From Miltoncostaea sp036826475 (GTDB lineage: Bacteria > Actinomycetota > Thermoleophilia > Miltoncostaeales > Miltoncostaeaceae), in the NCBI GenBank assembly GCA_036826475.1, contig DAISWG010000012.1:9043-73042 (forward strand): a stretch of 64,000 nt of DNA, given 5' to 3'. Both the position numbers and the translations under genes were made by a program. Under the pieces are notes generated by a model. The model ran no database searches and was not told where the DNA came from. It saw nothing but the letters and a program-made list of their open reading frames with translations. Of the stretch, positions 1 through 7,891 are shown piece after piece. Numbering within the stretch: the first letter of the stretch is position 1; every line of letters starts with the position of its first letter.

Positions 1-454
1 GTGCGGGCGCTACCCCATCGTCTCCATCGAGGACGGCATGGCCGAGGAGGACTGGGACGGCTGGGTGGCCCTCACGCAGGCGCTGGGCGACCGGGTGCAG
101 CTGGTGGGCGACGACCTGTTCGTCACCAACAGCCAGCGCCTGGCGAAGGGCATCGAGCTGGGCGCCGGCAACGCGATCCTGATCAAGGTCAACCAGATCG
201 GCACGCTCTCCGAGACGCTCGCGGCGATGGACCTGGCGAGCCGCTCGGGCTATGCCTCGATGGTCTCCCACCGCTCCGGCGAGACGGAGGACACGTTCAT
301 CGCCGACCTGGCCGTCGCGACCGGGGCCGGCCAGATCAAGACCGGGGCGCCGTCGCGGAGCGAGCGGGTGGCCAAGTACAACCAGCTCATCCGGATCGAG
401 GAGGGGCTCGGCCCCGCCTCGACCTACCCGGGACGGTCGGCCTTCAGCAAGTGA
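1..454 (+). CDS. eno: Enolase (phosphopyruvate hydratase), C-terminal part
   Basis: This is the last 150 residues of enolase, which interconverts 2-phosphoglycerate and phosphoenolpyruvate in glycolysis. The reading frame enters from outside the window at base 2. The segment CGRYPIVSIEDGMAEEDWDG carries the conserved metal-ligand Glu-Asp of the barrel. ILIKVNQIGTL holds a catalytic Lys, and SHRSGETEDTFIADLAV is the family signature with the Ser-His substrate contacts. The C-terminus, ending in the RIEEGLG region and a short tail, is intact. The FtsB-like gene follows after 57 bp, an order common in Actinomycetota. The start is outside the window. Confidence 0.97.
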   Translation, partial: CGRYPIVSIEDGMAEEDWDGWVALTQALGDRVQLVGDDLFVTNSQRLAKGIELGAGNAILIKVNQIGTLSETLAAMDLASRSGYASMVSHRSGETEDTFIADLAVATGAGQIKTGAPSRSERVAKYNQLIRIEEGLGPASTYPGRSAFSK

Positions 455-511
455 CCACGCGGGTGGCAGGAACGCGGTGGGCGGGGGCCAATCCCGAGGT
501 GACCGGGGCCC

Positions 512-871
512 GTGGGCCCGATCCGACCTCCCGGGGCCGCTGCGATCCGAGTCAGGCGAATCATCGTGGCGGGAGTGCTGACGGCGCTCCTGCTCGGCTA
601 CATCGGGCCGGTGAGGGGCTACCTGGAGCAGCGGTCGACGCTGCGGCAGGAGCAGGCGCGGCTGCACGAGCTGGAGCAGACCCGCGACGCGCTGCGCACC
701 CAGATCGCCGACCTCGGCCAGCCGGCCGTGCTGGAGGCCCGCGCCCGCGAGCTGGGGCTGGTCGAGCCGGGCGAGCGGGCGTTCGTGGTGCGCGGCGACC
801 TCGACCCCCCGCCGCCCCCGGAGCCGAAGGATGACGGCGGCGGCCTCGGGTGGCTCACCGGGCTCTTCTGA
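512..871 (+). CDS. FtsB/DivIC-type septum formation initiator protein
   Basis: This small bitopic membrane protein of 119 residues has the build of the FtsB/DivIC division family. It has a short N-terminus, one membrane segment (about residues 17-30, IIVAGVLTALLLGYIG) and then a heptad-like coiled coil (about 36-70, QRSTLRQEQARLHELEQTRD). The family-type tail RARELGLVEPGERAFVV follows, then a Pro- and Gly-rich end. FtsB proteins bridge FtsQ and FtsL in the divisome. The position directly after eno and before DUF501 matches the actinobacterial arrangement. The start is taken as GTG at 512, the only plausible start before the membrane segment; it lacks a clear Shine-Dalgarno. The gene overlaps the next one by 41 bp. 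Confidence 0.85.
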   Translation: MGPIRPPGAAAIRVRRIIVAGVLTALLLGYIGPVRGYLEQRSTLRQEQARLHELEQTRDALRTQIADLGQPAVLEARARELGLVEPGERAFVVRGDLDPPPPPEPKDDGGGLGWLTGLF

Positions 872-1310
872 CCGTGCCGCCGTCGCGGCGCTGCTCGGAC
901 GCACCCCGTTCACCGACTTCCGCGTGGCGGTGCGCTGCCCGCACGGCGGCCCGGCCGTGGTGCGCAACCCCCCGCGCGACCTGCGTGGACGGCCCTTCCC
1001 GACCCGGGACTGGCTGACGTGCCGGGCGCTGGTGGAGGCGGTCAGCCGCCTGGAGGCGCAGGGCGGCGTGCGGATGCTGGAGGACGACCCGGAGATGGCG
1101 GGCCCCCTCGCCGAGGCGCACGCCCGCCACGGGGCGCTGCACGACGGCCACCGGGTCGCCGGCCTGGGGGATCCGGCGCACGTGAAGTGCCTCCACGCGC
1201 ACCTGGCGTTCGCGATGGACGAGGGCGGCTCCCCGGTGGGCGACTGGATCGCGGCGCGCGCCGACCTGCGCTGGCCCGACGTGTGCTGCGTCACGCGGGT
1301 GGGCGGGTGA
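831..1310 (+). CDS. DUF501 domain-containing protein
   Basis: This 159-residue protein matches the actinobacterial DUF501 family. The recognisable pieces are the N-terminal VAVRCPHGGPAVVRNPP stretch, the FPTRDWLTCRALVEAVSRLE segment and the signature VKCLHAHLAFAMDEGGSPVG, followed by a C-terminal Cys pair. The conserved Cys and His residues suggest metal or substrate binding, but no function is established. The location after the FtsB-like gene is the usual genomic context. The start overlaps the end of that gene; the first 14 residues are low complexity, so the true start may be slightly downstream. Its stop overlaps the next start as GTGA, implying translational coupling. Confidence 0.85.
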   Translation: MTAAASGGSPGSSDRAAVAALLGRTPFTDFRVAVRCPHGGPAVVRNPPRDLRGRPFPTRDWLTCRALVEAVSRLEAQGGVRMLEDDPEMAGPLAEAHARHGALHDGHRVAGLGDPAHVKCLHAHLAFAMDEGGSPVGDWIAARADLRWPDVCCVTRVGG

Positions 1311-1633
1311 GCCCCCGGCCGCGCGACGCGGCGGTCGCCGCCGCCCGCTTCCAGTGGGAGGACGGCCTGGCGCGGCTCGCGGAGCCGGCGCCCGCGGCCG
1401 TGGCCCGCGCGCGCCGCCGGATCGTGGAGGCGGTGCACGACGAGCTGCGGCGCCGGGTGGGGCTCACGTTCACGACCGCCCGGCTGGTGGAGGTCTACGA
1501 CGGCGCCTCGGGGTGGTATCTCGACCTGGCGGCGCGGGTCGCGCCGCGCGAGCCGGACGCGTGGGAGCCGTCGGCGGCCCTCGACGGCGCGTTCGCCACG
1601 TACGCCCGCCAGGCGTCGGACGCGCGGCTGTGA
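1307..1633 (+). CDS. Hypothetical protein, 108 residues
   Basis: I do not recognise a family. The product is a soluble-looking, Arg- and Ala-rich protein with several aromatic residues spaced as in a folded domain (ARFQWEDGLARL near the N-terminus, VGLTFTTARLVEVYDGASGWY in the middle, FATYARQAS near the end). The start is GTG at 1307, chosen because it overlaps the DUF501 stop in a GTGA junction. Its own stop overlaps the next start in the same way. This tight coupling, rather than homology, is the main reason to believe it is real. Confidence 0.65.
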   Translation: MSPRPRDAAVAAARFQWEDGLARLAEPAPAAVARARRRIVEAVHDELRRRVGLTFTTARLVEVYDGASGWYLDLAARVAPREPDAWEPSAALDGAFATYARQASDARL

Positions 1634-1890
1634 GCACCAGCAACCCGGGCGCGCCGCGCCCGCGCAATCCGCGCCGGCCCCCCAAGCGCAAGATCCGGCT
1701 GGCGCTCGCGCTGGTGATGGTGGCGATCGCCCTGGTGGGCGGGATCGTGATCGGCTACGCCGCCCGGGGCGACTCCCCGCCGGGGGCGGCCGTGACCGAG
1801 TCGCGGACGGTGCCGGTGGTGACCGTCACCGTTCCGGAGGGCAGCGTCACCGCGCCGACCTCGACCGCGCCGGCCGCCACCGCGCCGTAA
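1630..1890 (+). CDS. Small single-pass membrane protein, unknown function
   Basis: This 86-residue protein has a basic, Pro-rich N-terminus (about 1-26), one strong membrane segment (about 27-48, LALALVMVAIALVGGIVIGY) and a Ser/Thr/Pro/Val-rich outer tail with TVPVVTVTVP-like repetition. The basic side suggests N-in orientation with an exposed tail. The layout resembles the N-terminal part of the gene at 15731-16453, which also has a TVTETVTATKTVTA stretch right after its membrane segment. The start is GTG overlapping the upstream stop. It ends the leftmost operon, just before convergent genes on the minus strand. Confidence 0.6.
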   Translation: MSTSNPGAPRPRNPRRPPKRKIRLALALVMVAIALVGGIVIGYAARGDSPPGAAVTESRTVPVVTVTVPEGSVTAPTSTAPAATAP

Positions 1891-1929
1891 AGGCTGGCGG
1901 GGAAATACGGCCGACTTCCCCGCCGGACC

Positions 1930-2946
1930 TCAAGGGTCGGCGCCGGCGCGCGGGCGCCGCGACGCGCCCGGGGCCGGGGCGGTCCACATCTCGACCAGCT
2001 GCGGGTCGCTGGTCTCGCCGCGCTCGATCAGGGCGTGGATCTGCGGCAGCGCACGGACGTTCAGCGAGATGTGCCGCTGGCCGACGCTGGGCTTCTCGAT
2101 GAGCATCCCGGCGCGGATGAGCGCCTCGCCCACCGCCAGCGCCTGGCGGCGGTCGTGGGCGGCCGCGCCGCGCGCGAAGTGGTCGAACTCGGTGTGGTAG
2201 CCGGGACCGACCTTCCCCATCCGGAGCATCCGCTGGAGCACGACGCGGGCGTGCCGGCGGCGCGGGCAGGGGTCGTCCTCGATCCGCAGGCTCGGCGCGG
2301 CCTCGGGCGTCGGGGGCGGGGCGGTGCCGAGGCCCTGGGCGCGCAGGAGCGGTACAAGATCCGGCTCGTGCGTGTCCTCGTCGAACGGCAGGCCCTGGGC
2401 GGCGAGCGCGAGGGCCACGTCGATCGGGTGCCGGTGCAGCTCGCGGGCCATGCGCGCCAGGCCGGTGGCGCCGGTGGCGTCGCCGGGGGCGAGGGGCACC
2501 GGGGGACCGTCGACCGGCACGTCGCCGGGGAGCTCGGCGAGCAGGGCGGGCACCTCCGCCAGGGCGTCGGCGGCGACGTCCTCGACCAGCCACGGGAGCA
2601 CGAGTGCGACGTGTCCGCGCCAGTCGCGCAGGGCGATGGCCCCGGGGTCGGCGTCGAGGGGGTCGACAGCGGTGTTGATCGCGGCGACCAGGAGGCGCGC
2701 GGCGTGGCGGGGGGCGAACGCGCGCGCATGACCGGTGGTGAGCGGCAGCAGCCAGGCGGGGTCGCCGAGGGGCGTGCGGCCCGACCAGATCCAGAACACC
2801 GGGACCTTGTCGTGGAGGGTCCCGCACGACGCCTCGAGGGTCTTCAGGACGGCGTCGTCGCCGTCCCCCCGCTGCCAGGCCCACAGGCCCCTGGCGACCT
2901 CACCGGGATGACGCAGCAGATCACTCTTCGTCACGGCGGTCGCCAT
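1930..2946 (-). CDS. Hypothetical actinobacterial protein, 338 residues
   Basis: Function not recognised. The start is ATG at 2946 (MATAVTKSDLLRHPGEVARG); the open frame continues upstream, but there it runs opposite to better-supported genes. The N-terminal two thirds are Trp-rich and helical, with segments such as FWIWSGRTPLGDPAWLLPL. The region from about residue 240, RHARVVLQRMLRMGKVGPGYHTEFDHF to the GMLIEKPSVGQRHISL stretch, could be a winged-helix-like fold. This is a guess from its pattern. The start overlaps the upstream minus-strand gene by 16 bp, so the two are probably co-expressed. No signal peptide or membrane segment is visible. Confidence 0.6.
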   Translation of the reverse strand: MATAVTKSDLLRHPGEVARGLWAWQRGDGDDAVLKTLEASCGTLHDKVPVFWIWSGRTPLGDPAWLLPLTTGHARAFAPRHAARLLVAAINTAVDPLDADPGAIALRDWRGHVALVLPWLVEDVAADALAEVPALLAELPGDVPVDGPPVPLAPGDATGATGLARMARELHRHPIDVALALAAQGLPFDEDTHEPDLVPLLRAQGLGTAPPPTPEAAPSLRIEDDPCPRRRHARVVLQRMLRMGKVGPGYHTEFDHFARGAAAHDRRQALAVGEALIRAGMLIEKPSVGQRHISLNVRALPQIHALIERGETSDPQLVEMWTAPAPGASRRPRAGADP

Positions 2947-3515
2947 GGGGCAACGGTAGCGCGGGCGGCCACGGCGATCCCCGCGTCCCAGCCGGGTGCC
3001 CGCCCGCCGGGCGGCAGCGGGACGGCGGCGGCGTCGACCCCCGCCCGGGTGAGCAGCCAGGAGATGGTGGAGTTGGAGTTCCACATCTCGCCGGCGCCCA
3101 GGGAGTCGCGGCCCCACACGGGGGTGGGGACCTGCGGGGCGAGCGCCAGGAGCGCGCCGGCCTGCGCCGGGTCGTCCCCCAGGCGCACCGGGCTCGCGAC
3201 GGCCTCGGCGACGTCGGGGATGACCCCGTCGCGCCACCGTCGCACCTCGTAGCGGAACAGGCGCAGGCGGCCCAGCGCGCGCAGGCCGACGGCGCCCTCG
3301 GCCACGACGCCGCGCTCCGGCGGCCCCGCCCAGGCGGGCGCCTGCTCCACCACGAACCGCCCCTCCGGTGCGACCACCTCGAGCGCCGAGTGGTACAGGT
3401 CGCGGCGGGGGCGGCGCTGCGCCAGGGCGGCGACCGCCTCGAAGGCGACGCCGTTGAGGCGCACGCTCCGGCCGCCTGCGCCGAGCGGGAGCCAGAAGAG
3501 GTCGATGCCCGCCAT
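2931..3515 (-). CDS. Conserved actinobacterial protein of unknown function
   Basis: This 194-residue protein opens with MAGIDLFWLPLGAGGRSVRL and contains LYHSALEVVAPEGRFVVEQ, FRYEVRRWRDGVIPDV and the striking EMWNSNSTISWLL motif. I know this combination from a conserved but uncharacterised actinobacterial family. The His in DLYHSALEV and the Asn-Ser-Asn-Ser cluster hint at a small-molecule or papain-like thiol/amidase-type fold, but that is only inference. It lies upstream of and overlaps the 338-residue unknown. It is separated by 33 bp from the FlhB-like gene, so it may be read from the flagellar promoter of the minus-strand fliK without being a flagellar protein. Confidence 0.65.
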   Translation of the reverse strand: MAGIDLFWLPLGAGGRSVRLNGVAFEAVAALAQRRPRRDLYHSALEVVAPEGRFVVEQAPAWAGPPERGVVAEGAVGLRALGRLRLFRYEVRRWRDGVIPDVAEAVASPVRLGDDPAQAGALLALAPQVPTPVWGRDSLGAGEMWNSNSTISWLLTRAGVDAAAVPLPPGGRAPGWDAGIAVAARATVAPWRPP

Positions 3516-3548
3516 CGCCGGGATCGTCGCCGGTCCCGGCCCGCGCGG

Positions 3549-3872
3549 CTAGTCCGGGAGCCCCCGGGTGGTCGTCGCGAAGGCGGAGTTGGCGCGGTAC
3601 GCCCAGGCCAGGACCTCGGCGATCACGTCGTACAGCTCGGCGGGGATCATCGCGCCCAGGTCGAGCACGGCGAGCGCCTCGACCAGGTCGGGGTCCTCGC
3701 GCAGCGGCAGGTCGTGCGCGCGGGCCATCTCGACGATCCGCTCGGCGACGGGGCCGGCGCCGGACGCCGTGACGCGCGGGGCGCCCCCCTCGTCGCGCCG
3801 GTAGCGGAGGGCGACGGCGCGGGGGCGACGCTCCGGGCGCTCGCGGGGGGCGGGGAGGTCCGCGCCGCTCAC
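3549..3872 (-). CDS. Stand-alone FlhB C-terminal domain protein (FlhX/YlqH-like)
   Basis: This 107-residue protein matches only the cytoplasmic C-terminal part of FlhB, the export-switch protein of the flagellar type III apparatus. The pattern AVALRYRRDEGGAPRVTASGAGPVAERIVEMA, then LREDPDLVEAL and IPAELYDVIAEVLAWAY, follows the FlhB family after its autocleavage site. The membrane domain and the NPTH cleavage motif are absent. It overlaps the fliK-like gene by 4 bp (ATGA). The same pairing of a FliK-like and an FlhB-tail protein is known from Bacillus ylqG-ylqH. A role in modulating substrate switching is plausible but unproven. Confidence 0.85.
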   Translation of the reverse strand: MSGADLPAPRERPERRPRAVALRYRRDEGGAPRVTASGAGPVAERIVEMARAHDLPLREDPDLVEALAVLDLGAMIPAELYDVIAEVLAWAYRANSAFATTTRGLPD

Positions 3873-5461
3873 GCGGAGATGTCCAGGCCGGAGGACGGGG
3901 GCGGCTCGAGCAGGCGCTCGGGTGGCGGCCCGCCCATCCGCTCGACGCTGACGCTGGCCGACCGCGACGCGCGCCGCAGCGACTCGGCGAGCTCCCCGGA
4001 CCGCTCGCCCAGGAACGCCCGGGCGGGCTCCCCCGTGGTGCGGACCGTCGCATCGACTCCGGCCGGGCCGGCGGTCGCCTCGATCATCACGGGGCCGAGG
4101 GCGGAGAGGTGGAGCAGGAACGCGACCTTCCGGGGCCGGTCGCCGCCGTCGCGGCCGTCGCCTCCGCCGTCGGGGTGGATGCGGACCTCGGCGGTGCCAC
4201 CTCCGGGGAGGGGGAGCTGGAGGTACGCGCCGTTCTGCGCCGACGGGTCCGCCGCCTGGGCCGCGGCGCCCTGCGCGGCGGCGGGCAGCGGCAGGCTCGC
4301 CCCCGCCAGGGCCTGGGCGGCGATCCCGTCGGCCGCCCCGGCCGCGGCGCGCGCGACGGCGACATCCACACCGGGATGGTCGGCCAGCGCCTGCAGCAGC
4401 GCCCGCAGCGGCGCCCGCTCCGGGATCTCCCCCGAGCGGAGCCGATGCTCCAGGTTCACCCCGAGGCCCGCGAGCGCCCGCCGGAGCGCCTGCGCGGATC
4501 CCTGGGTCGCGTCGGCCCCCACGTCCCCGGTCAGGGTCGCCAGCGCCGTCGCCAGCGCCCTGAGTGACGTCTCGGGGCCATCGGCCTCCGCCGCCGTCAA
4601 CCCGGCCTGGGCGTTCGCGCCGGGGACGGTTCCGGGGGGTTGATCGAATGATCGCGGGGTCGGCGATCGAAGGAGCGACATCCCCGGATCGGGCTGGACG
4701 CCCGGGATCGCGGCCGCCGGGCGTTCAGTGCTGAACATGACGTTCATCTGGCCGGTGGCCTGGCCGGTGGCGGGGCCGGTGCCCGGGAGGGTTCCCTGGG
4801 AGGGGGTCCCGGTCCGGGCGGCGAGGGCGTCGGCGAGGGCGGTGAGGGTCCGGCCGAGGGGGGCGCCCTCCAGGAGCTGGGCGAGGCCGGCGACGGACGC
4901 CGGGGTCGCCGGGAGGCCCGCGGCCTCGAGGCGGGCGAAGGCCGCGGCCTGGGCGGGGGTCGACACCCCCGCCGCCGCGGCGCGGGCCGCGAGCGCGGCG
5001 GCGGGGGCGCCGGGCGGCACCTCCACCCCGGCGTCGGCCAGGGCCGCCAGGAGCGAGCCGGCGGCACCCGGGGGCACCCCGGCCTGCGCCAACGCGGTCG
5101 CCGGCGACGCCGGCACCGGCGGGCCGGGCAGGCCCGCGGCGCCCGGCGCGCCCTCCGGCATCACCCGCAGGGTCACCCGGTCGGCACCCGTCTGGGCCAC
5201 CTGCAGGCGGACCGTGGCGCCCGGCTCCATCGGCAGGTCGCTCGCCGCCGTCAGCACGCCGCCTGCGAGGGCCAGCTCCACCTGCCCGGCGCCCGCCGCG
5301 ATCACCCGCGCCGCCAGCACCTGCCCCTGCGTGACCCCCAGGACCTGCGAGGGCGCGACCGCGATCGACGGAGCCGCGGGCGCCGCGGCGGCCGGCGCCC
5401 CGACCGCGGCCGCGGCGGCGGGGACGGGCGCGGGCACGGCGGCGGTGACGTTGCTCGACAT
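3869..5461 (-). CDS. FliK-like hook-length control family protein
   Basis: This 530-residue protein is dominated by Ala-, Pro- and Gly-rich sequence. An ordered N-terminal stretch (about 20-100, QVLGVTQGQVLAARVIAAG through TVRLQVAQTGADRVTLRV) and a folded C-terminal domain (about 430-515, YLQLPLPGGGTAEVRIHPDG through MIEATAGPAGVDATVRTTGE) resemble the Flg_hook/FliK domain. FliK measures hook length and triggers the export switch with FlhB. The start is ATG at 5461 because AAGGAGG lies at ideal spacing before it, although the frame stays open for 36 more codons. It is transcribed divergently from flgF and heads the minus-strand unit with the FlhB-tail gene. A second FliK lies at 59820-61169. 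Confidence 0.8.
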   Translation of the reverse strand: MSSNVTAAVPAPVPAAAAAVGAPAAAAPAAPSIAVAPSQVLGVTQGQVLAARVIAAGAGQVELALAGGVLTAASDLPMEPGATVRLQVAQTGADRVTLRVMPEGAPGAAGLPGPPVPASPATALAQAGVPPGAAGSLLAALADAGVEVPPGAPAAALAARAAAAGVSTPAQAAAFARLEAAGLPATPASVAGLAQLLEGAPLGRTLTALADALAARTGTPSQGTLPGTGPATGQATGQMNVMFSTERPAAAIPGVQPDPGMSLLRSPTPRSFDQPPGTVPGANAQAGLTAAEADGPETSLRALATALATLTGDVGADATQGSAQALRRALAGLGVNLEHRLRSGEIPERAPLRALLQALADHPGVDVAVARAAAGAADGIAAQALAGASLPLPAAAQGAAAQAADPSAQNGAYLQLPLPGGGTAEVRIHPDGGGDGRDGGDRPRKVAFLLHLSALGPVMIEATAGPAGVDATVRTTGEPARAFLGERSGELAESLRRASRSASVSVERMGGPPPERLLEPPPSSGLDISA

Positions 5462-5519
5462 CCCCCTCCTTGTCGTCGCGCGCGAGGCGTCACGTGAGCC
5501 TCGGGCCCGGTCCCGCAGG

Positions 5520-5547
5520 TCAAGTGGCGTCACGGGCCTGCCGATGA
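5520..5547 (+). promoter_or_regulatory. Putative sigma-28 promoter of the flgF operon
   Basis: TCAA (5520-5523), then 16 nt, then GCCGATGA (5540-5547). This matches the FliA/SigD layout of a TAAA-like -35, about 15 nt, and GCCGATAA. Its position argues that flgF begins at TTG 5583 rather than at ATG 5544, which lies inside the -10. Confidence 0.7.
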
Positions 5548-5582
5548 ACGCAGGGAACGGATTCACCACGGAAGGCCGGGGT

Positions 5583-6314
5583 TTGCTCAGAGGGATCTAC
5601 ATCGCGGCGAGCGGACTGCTCGCCGAGAGCGCGCGACAGGACGTCATCGCCAACAACCTGGCGAACGCGACGACCACCGGCTTCAAGCGCAGCGAGAGCA
5701 CGGCGCACCCGTTCAGCTCCATGCTGCTGCACAACATGGGCCAGGCCGGCGCACCAGCCATCGGGACGATGGAGATGGGCGCGGAGGTCGACGGCATCGA
5801 CCGGATCGACACCCAGGGGGCCCTGCGCTTCACCGGCAACAACCTGGACCTCGCCCTCGTGGGCGCGGGCCACTTCACGATCGACACGCCCAACGGGCGC
5901 CGATACACCCGGGACGGGTCGTTCGGCCTCGACGACAACGGGCGCCTGGTGACCAAGGAGGGGAACCCCGTCCTCGGGGTGGCCGGGCCGATCACGCTGG
6001 ACCGCGGCGAGGTGAAGATCGCCGCCGACGGAACGATCTCGCAGGGCGGGCAGGTCAAGGGCAAGGTTCTGCTCACCGACCTCGACCCGGCCTCGATCAC
6101 CACGGAGGGTGGAAGCCTCTACACCGGCACGGCGACCGGGACGTCGACGGCGTCGGTGCGCCAGAACCACCTCGAGAGCAGCACGGTCAACGTGGTCTCC
6201 GAGATGGTGGACCTGATCCGCGTCATGCGCGCGTTCGAGTCCAACCAGAAGTCCGTCCAATCGCACGACGAGGCCCTCCAGGCCTCCATCCAGAAGGTCG
6301 GTGCGGTCGCGTAG
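5583..6314 (+). CDS. flgF: Flagellar basal-body rod protein FlgF
   Basis: This 243-residue rod protein of the FlgF/FlgG family forms part of the axial drive shaft. The N-terminus LLRGIYIAASGLLAESARQD is the classic start of FlgF, followed by the ANNLANATTTGFKR rod signature. The C-terminal helix EMVDLIRVMRAFESNQKSV is the family D0 heptad segment. I choose TTG at 5583: it gives the canonical N-terminus, GGAAGG lies just upstream, and the other candidate (ATG 5544) sits in the promoter -10. It opens the flgF-to-fliW run. FlgG follows after 163 bp that hold no gene; a weak -10-like CCCGATGT lies at 6355-6362. Confidence 0.9.
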   Translation: MLRGIYIAASGLLAESARQDVIANNLANATTTGFKRSESTAHPFSSMLLHNMGQAGAPAIGTMEMGAEVDGIDRIDTQGALRFTGNNLDLALVGAGHFTIDTPNGRRYTRDGSFGLDDNGRLVTKEGNPVLGVAGPITLDRGEVKIAADGTISQGGQVKGKVLLTDLDPASITTEGGSLYTGTATGTSTASVRQNHLESSTVNVVSEMVDLIRVMRAFESNQKSVQSHDEALQASIQKVGAVA

Positions 6315-6477
6315 CGGAGACGCCTGACAGCGAGCAACCCCAGAGCCGGACCGCCCCGATGTGGCGGAAGCTCCGGAGGCCCGACGGATCGACGGCCTCC
6401 ACCCCGCACCACCCGCTCGCCCACGACGCTCCGCCCGGCCCCGCCGTCTGCACGACGACACGGAGGCACGAGGGCAG

Positions 6478-7233
6478 ATGATGGATGCGCTCTACTCGGC
6501 TGCCACGGGCATGATGGCCCAGCAGACGAGCATGGACGTGGTCGCCAACAACCTGGCGAACGCCACGACCACGGGCTTCAAGCGCGACCGGATGGACATG
6601 GTCGATCTCGCCTACCAGCCCTTCCGCCTGCCCACCGGCAAGGACGGCCAGGTGGGTCTCGGCGCGGCGCCCGGCGCCCTGGGCAAGGAGCACGAGCAGG
6701 GCGCCCTCCAGAACACGGGGCGCGCGCTGGACGTCGCGATCCAGGGCGAGGGTTTCTTCCAGGTGACGCGCCCGGACGGCTCGCTCGCCTACACCCGCGC
6801 CGGCAACCTCCAGGTCGACGCGGGCGGGCGCCTCGGCACCCCCGGCGGCGACCTGCTGCAGCCGCGCATCACGGTCCCCGCCGCCGCGAGCGACGTCACC
6901 ATCGCCCCCAACGGCACGGTGAGCGCCACGATCAACGGCGCGGTCACCAGGATCGGCCAGCTCCAGACGGCGAGCTTCGCGAACCCCTCGGGGCTCCAGG
7001 CCGCCGGCGACAGCGTCTTCACCGCCAGCGCCAACTCGGGGGCCGCCGACGTCGGCGCCCCCGGCACCGGCACCCGCGGCCAGCTCTCCCAGGGCGTCCT
7101 GGAGGGATCCAACGTGAACGTCGGCCAGGAGATGATCTCCCTCATCGTCACGCAGCGCGCGTTCGAGGCCTCCAGCAAGGTGGTCTCGGCGAGCGACGAG
7201 ATGATGGGCATGGCGAACGGGCTGCGCCGATGA
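6478..7233 (+). CDS. flgG: Flagellar distal rod protein FlgG
   Basis: This 251-residue protein builds the distal rod. MMDALYSAATGMMAQQTSMD and VANNLANATTTGFKRDRMDM form the N-terminal D0 region. LDVAIQGEGFFQV with YTRAGNLQVDAGGRL is the central family signature, and EMISLIVTQRAFEASSKVV is the C-terminal helix. There are two adjacent ATG codons (6478 and 6481) with GAGGG just upstream; either may be used. The stop overlaps the FlgJ-type gene as ATGA. The FlgF-FlgG pair in this order is common in Gram-positive flagellar clusters. Confidence 0.95.
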   Translation: MMDALYSAATGMMAQQTSMDVVANNLANATTTGFKRDRMDMVDLAYQPFRLPTGKDGQVGLGAAPGALGKEHEQGALQNTGRALDVAIQGEGFFQVTRPDGSLAYTRAGNLQVDAGGRLGTPGGDLLQPRITVPAAASDVTIAPNGTVSATINGAVTRIGQLQTASFANPSGLQAAGDSVFTASANSGAADVGAPGTGTRGQLSQGVLEGSNVNVGQEMISLIVTQRAFEASSKVVSASDEMMGMANGLRR

Positions 7234-7508
7234 GCCAGCCGATCCAGGGCCTGAGCACCGCCCCCCTCGCCGGCGCGGCCCCCGCGGCCGCCGCCACGGT
7301 GGACCCGAAGGTCAGGGAGGCCGCCGAGCAGTTCGAGGGCGTCTTCATGAGCATGCTCGTCGGCGAGATGATGAAGGGCACCCAGCCCGAGGGCTCCAAC
7401 GCCATCTACACCGGCCTCATGACCGAGAAGCTCGGCGACGAGCTCGCCCGCTCCGGCGGCATCGGCCTGGCCGACGTCCTCGAGACGCAGCTCGGAGGTG
7501 TGCGATGA
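7230..7508 (+). CDS. Rod-binding protein, FlgJ N-terminal domain type
   Basis: This 92-residue protein corresponds to the N-terminal rod-binding domain of FlgJ. The core VREAAEQFEGVFMSMLVGEMMKG and the YTGLMTEKLGDELARSGGIGLADVLE segment are the Rod-binding family hallmarks. The peptidoglycan hydrolase half found in proteobacterial FlgJ is missing, as usual for single-membrane bacteria. It acts as a scaffold or cap for rod assembly. It overlaps flgG by 4 bp at its start and the yvyF-like gene by 4 bp at its end, so the three are translationally coupled. Confidence 0.9.
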   Translation: MSQPIQGLSTAPLAGAAPAAAATVDPKVREAAEQFEGVFMSMLVGEMMKGTQPEGSNAIYTGLMTEKLGDELARSGGIGLADVLETQLGGVR

Positions 7509-7891
7509 GCAACGTCGAGGCCTGCCGCGAGTGCGGCCGCCTGTTCGGCTTCCTGCCGCGTGGCCTGTGCGTCGACTGCCAGGACCTGCGCGAGCAGCGC
7601 TTCCAGGCGGTCAAGGACTACCTCGCCGACAACCACGGCGCGTCCATCCTGCAGACCGCGTCCGACACGGGCGTGGAGGAGGGGCTCATCGTCGGCTGGA
7701 TCCGGGAGGGGCGCCTCCAGTACGGCGGCCCGGACGCCGGCCGGCTGGACGGCATCGACCACGACGAGGACGTCAAGGCGCGCATCCGCGCGCAGCTGGC
7801 GGCGCAGGCGGGCGGGACGGGGACGGATCCCCGGCCGCCCGCCGCCGCTCCCGCCAACGGCAGCCTGGGCATGCGGAGCCGGGCGCGATGA
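7505..7891 (+). CDS. YvyF-like flagellar operon zinc-binding protein (TIGR03826 type)
   Basis: This 128-residue protein begins EACRECGRLFGFLPRGLCVDC, giving two CxxC pairs (Cys 7/10 and 22/25) that likely bind zinc. A helix-turn-helix-like region follows (DYLADNHGASILQTASDTGV to IVGWIREGRL), reminiscent of a MerR-type fold, then a disordered Ala/Pro tail. This layout and its place directly before flgN match the Bacillus YvyF family, whose exact job is unclear; proposed roles are as an adaptor or regulator in the flgM-flgN-flgK operon. It overlaps both neighbours by 4 bp. Confidence 0.8.
   Translation: MSNVEACRECGRLFGFLPRGLCVDCQDLREQRFQAVKDYLADNHGASILQTASDTGVEEGLIVGWIREGRLQYGGPDAGRLDGIDHDEDVKARIRAQLAAQAGGTGTDPRPPAAAPANGSLGMRSRAR

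Noticed and set aside
5544..5582. ATG 5544 as the start of flgF.
   Set aside because: It lies in the promoter -10 and adds 13 residues before the canonical FlgF N-terminus; TTG 5583 has a better ribosome site.
7226..7233. A GCCGATGA at the flgG-flgJ junction.
   Set aside because: It is made by the last codons of flgG and the ATG of the next gene, with no -35 at the right spacing.
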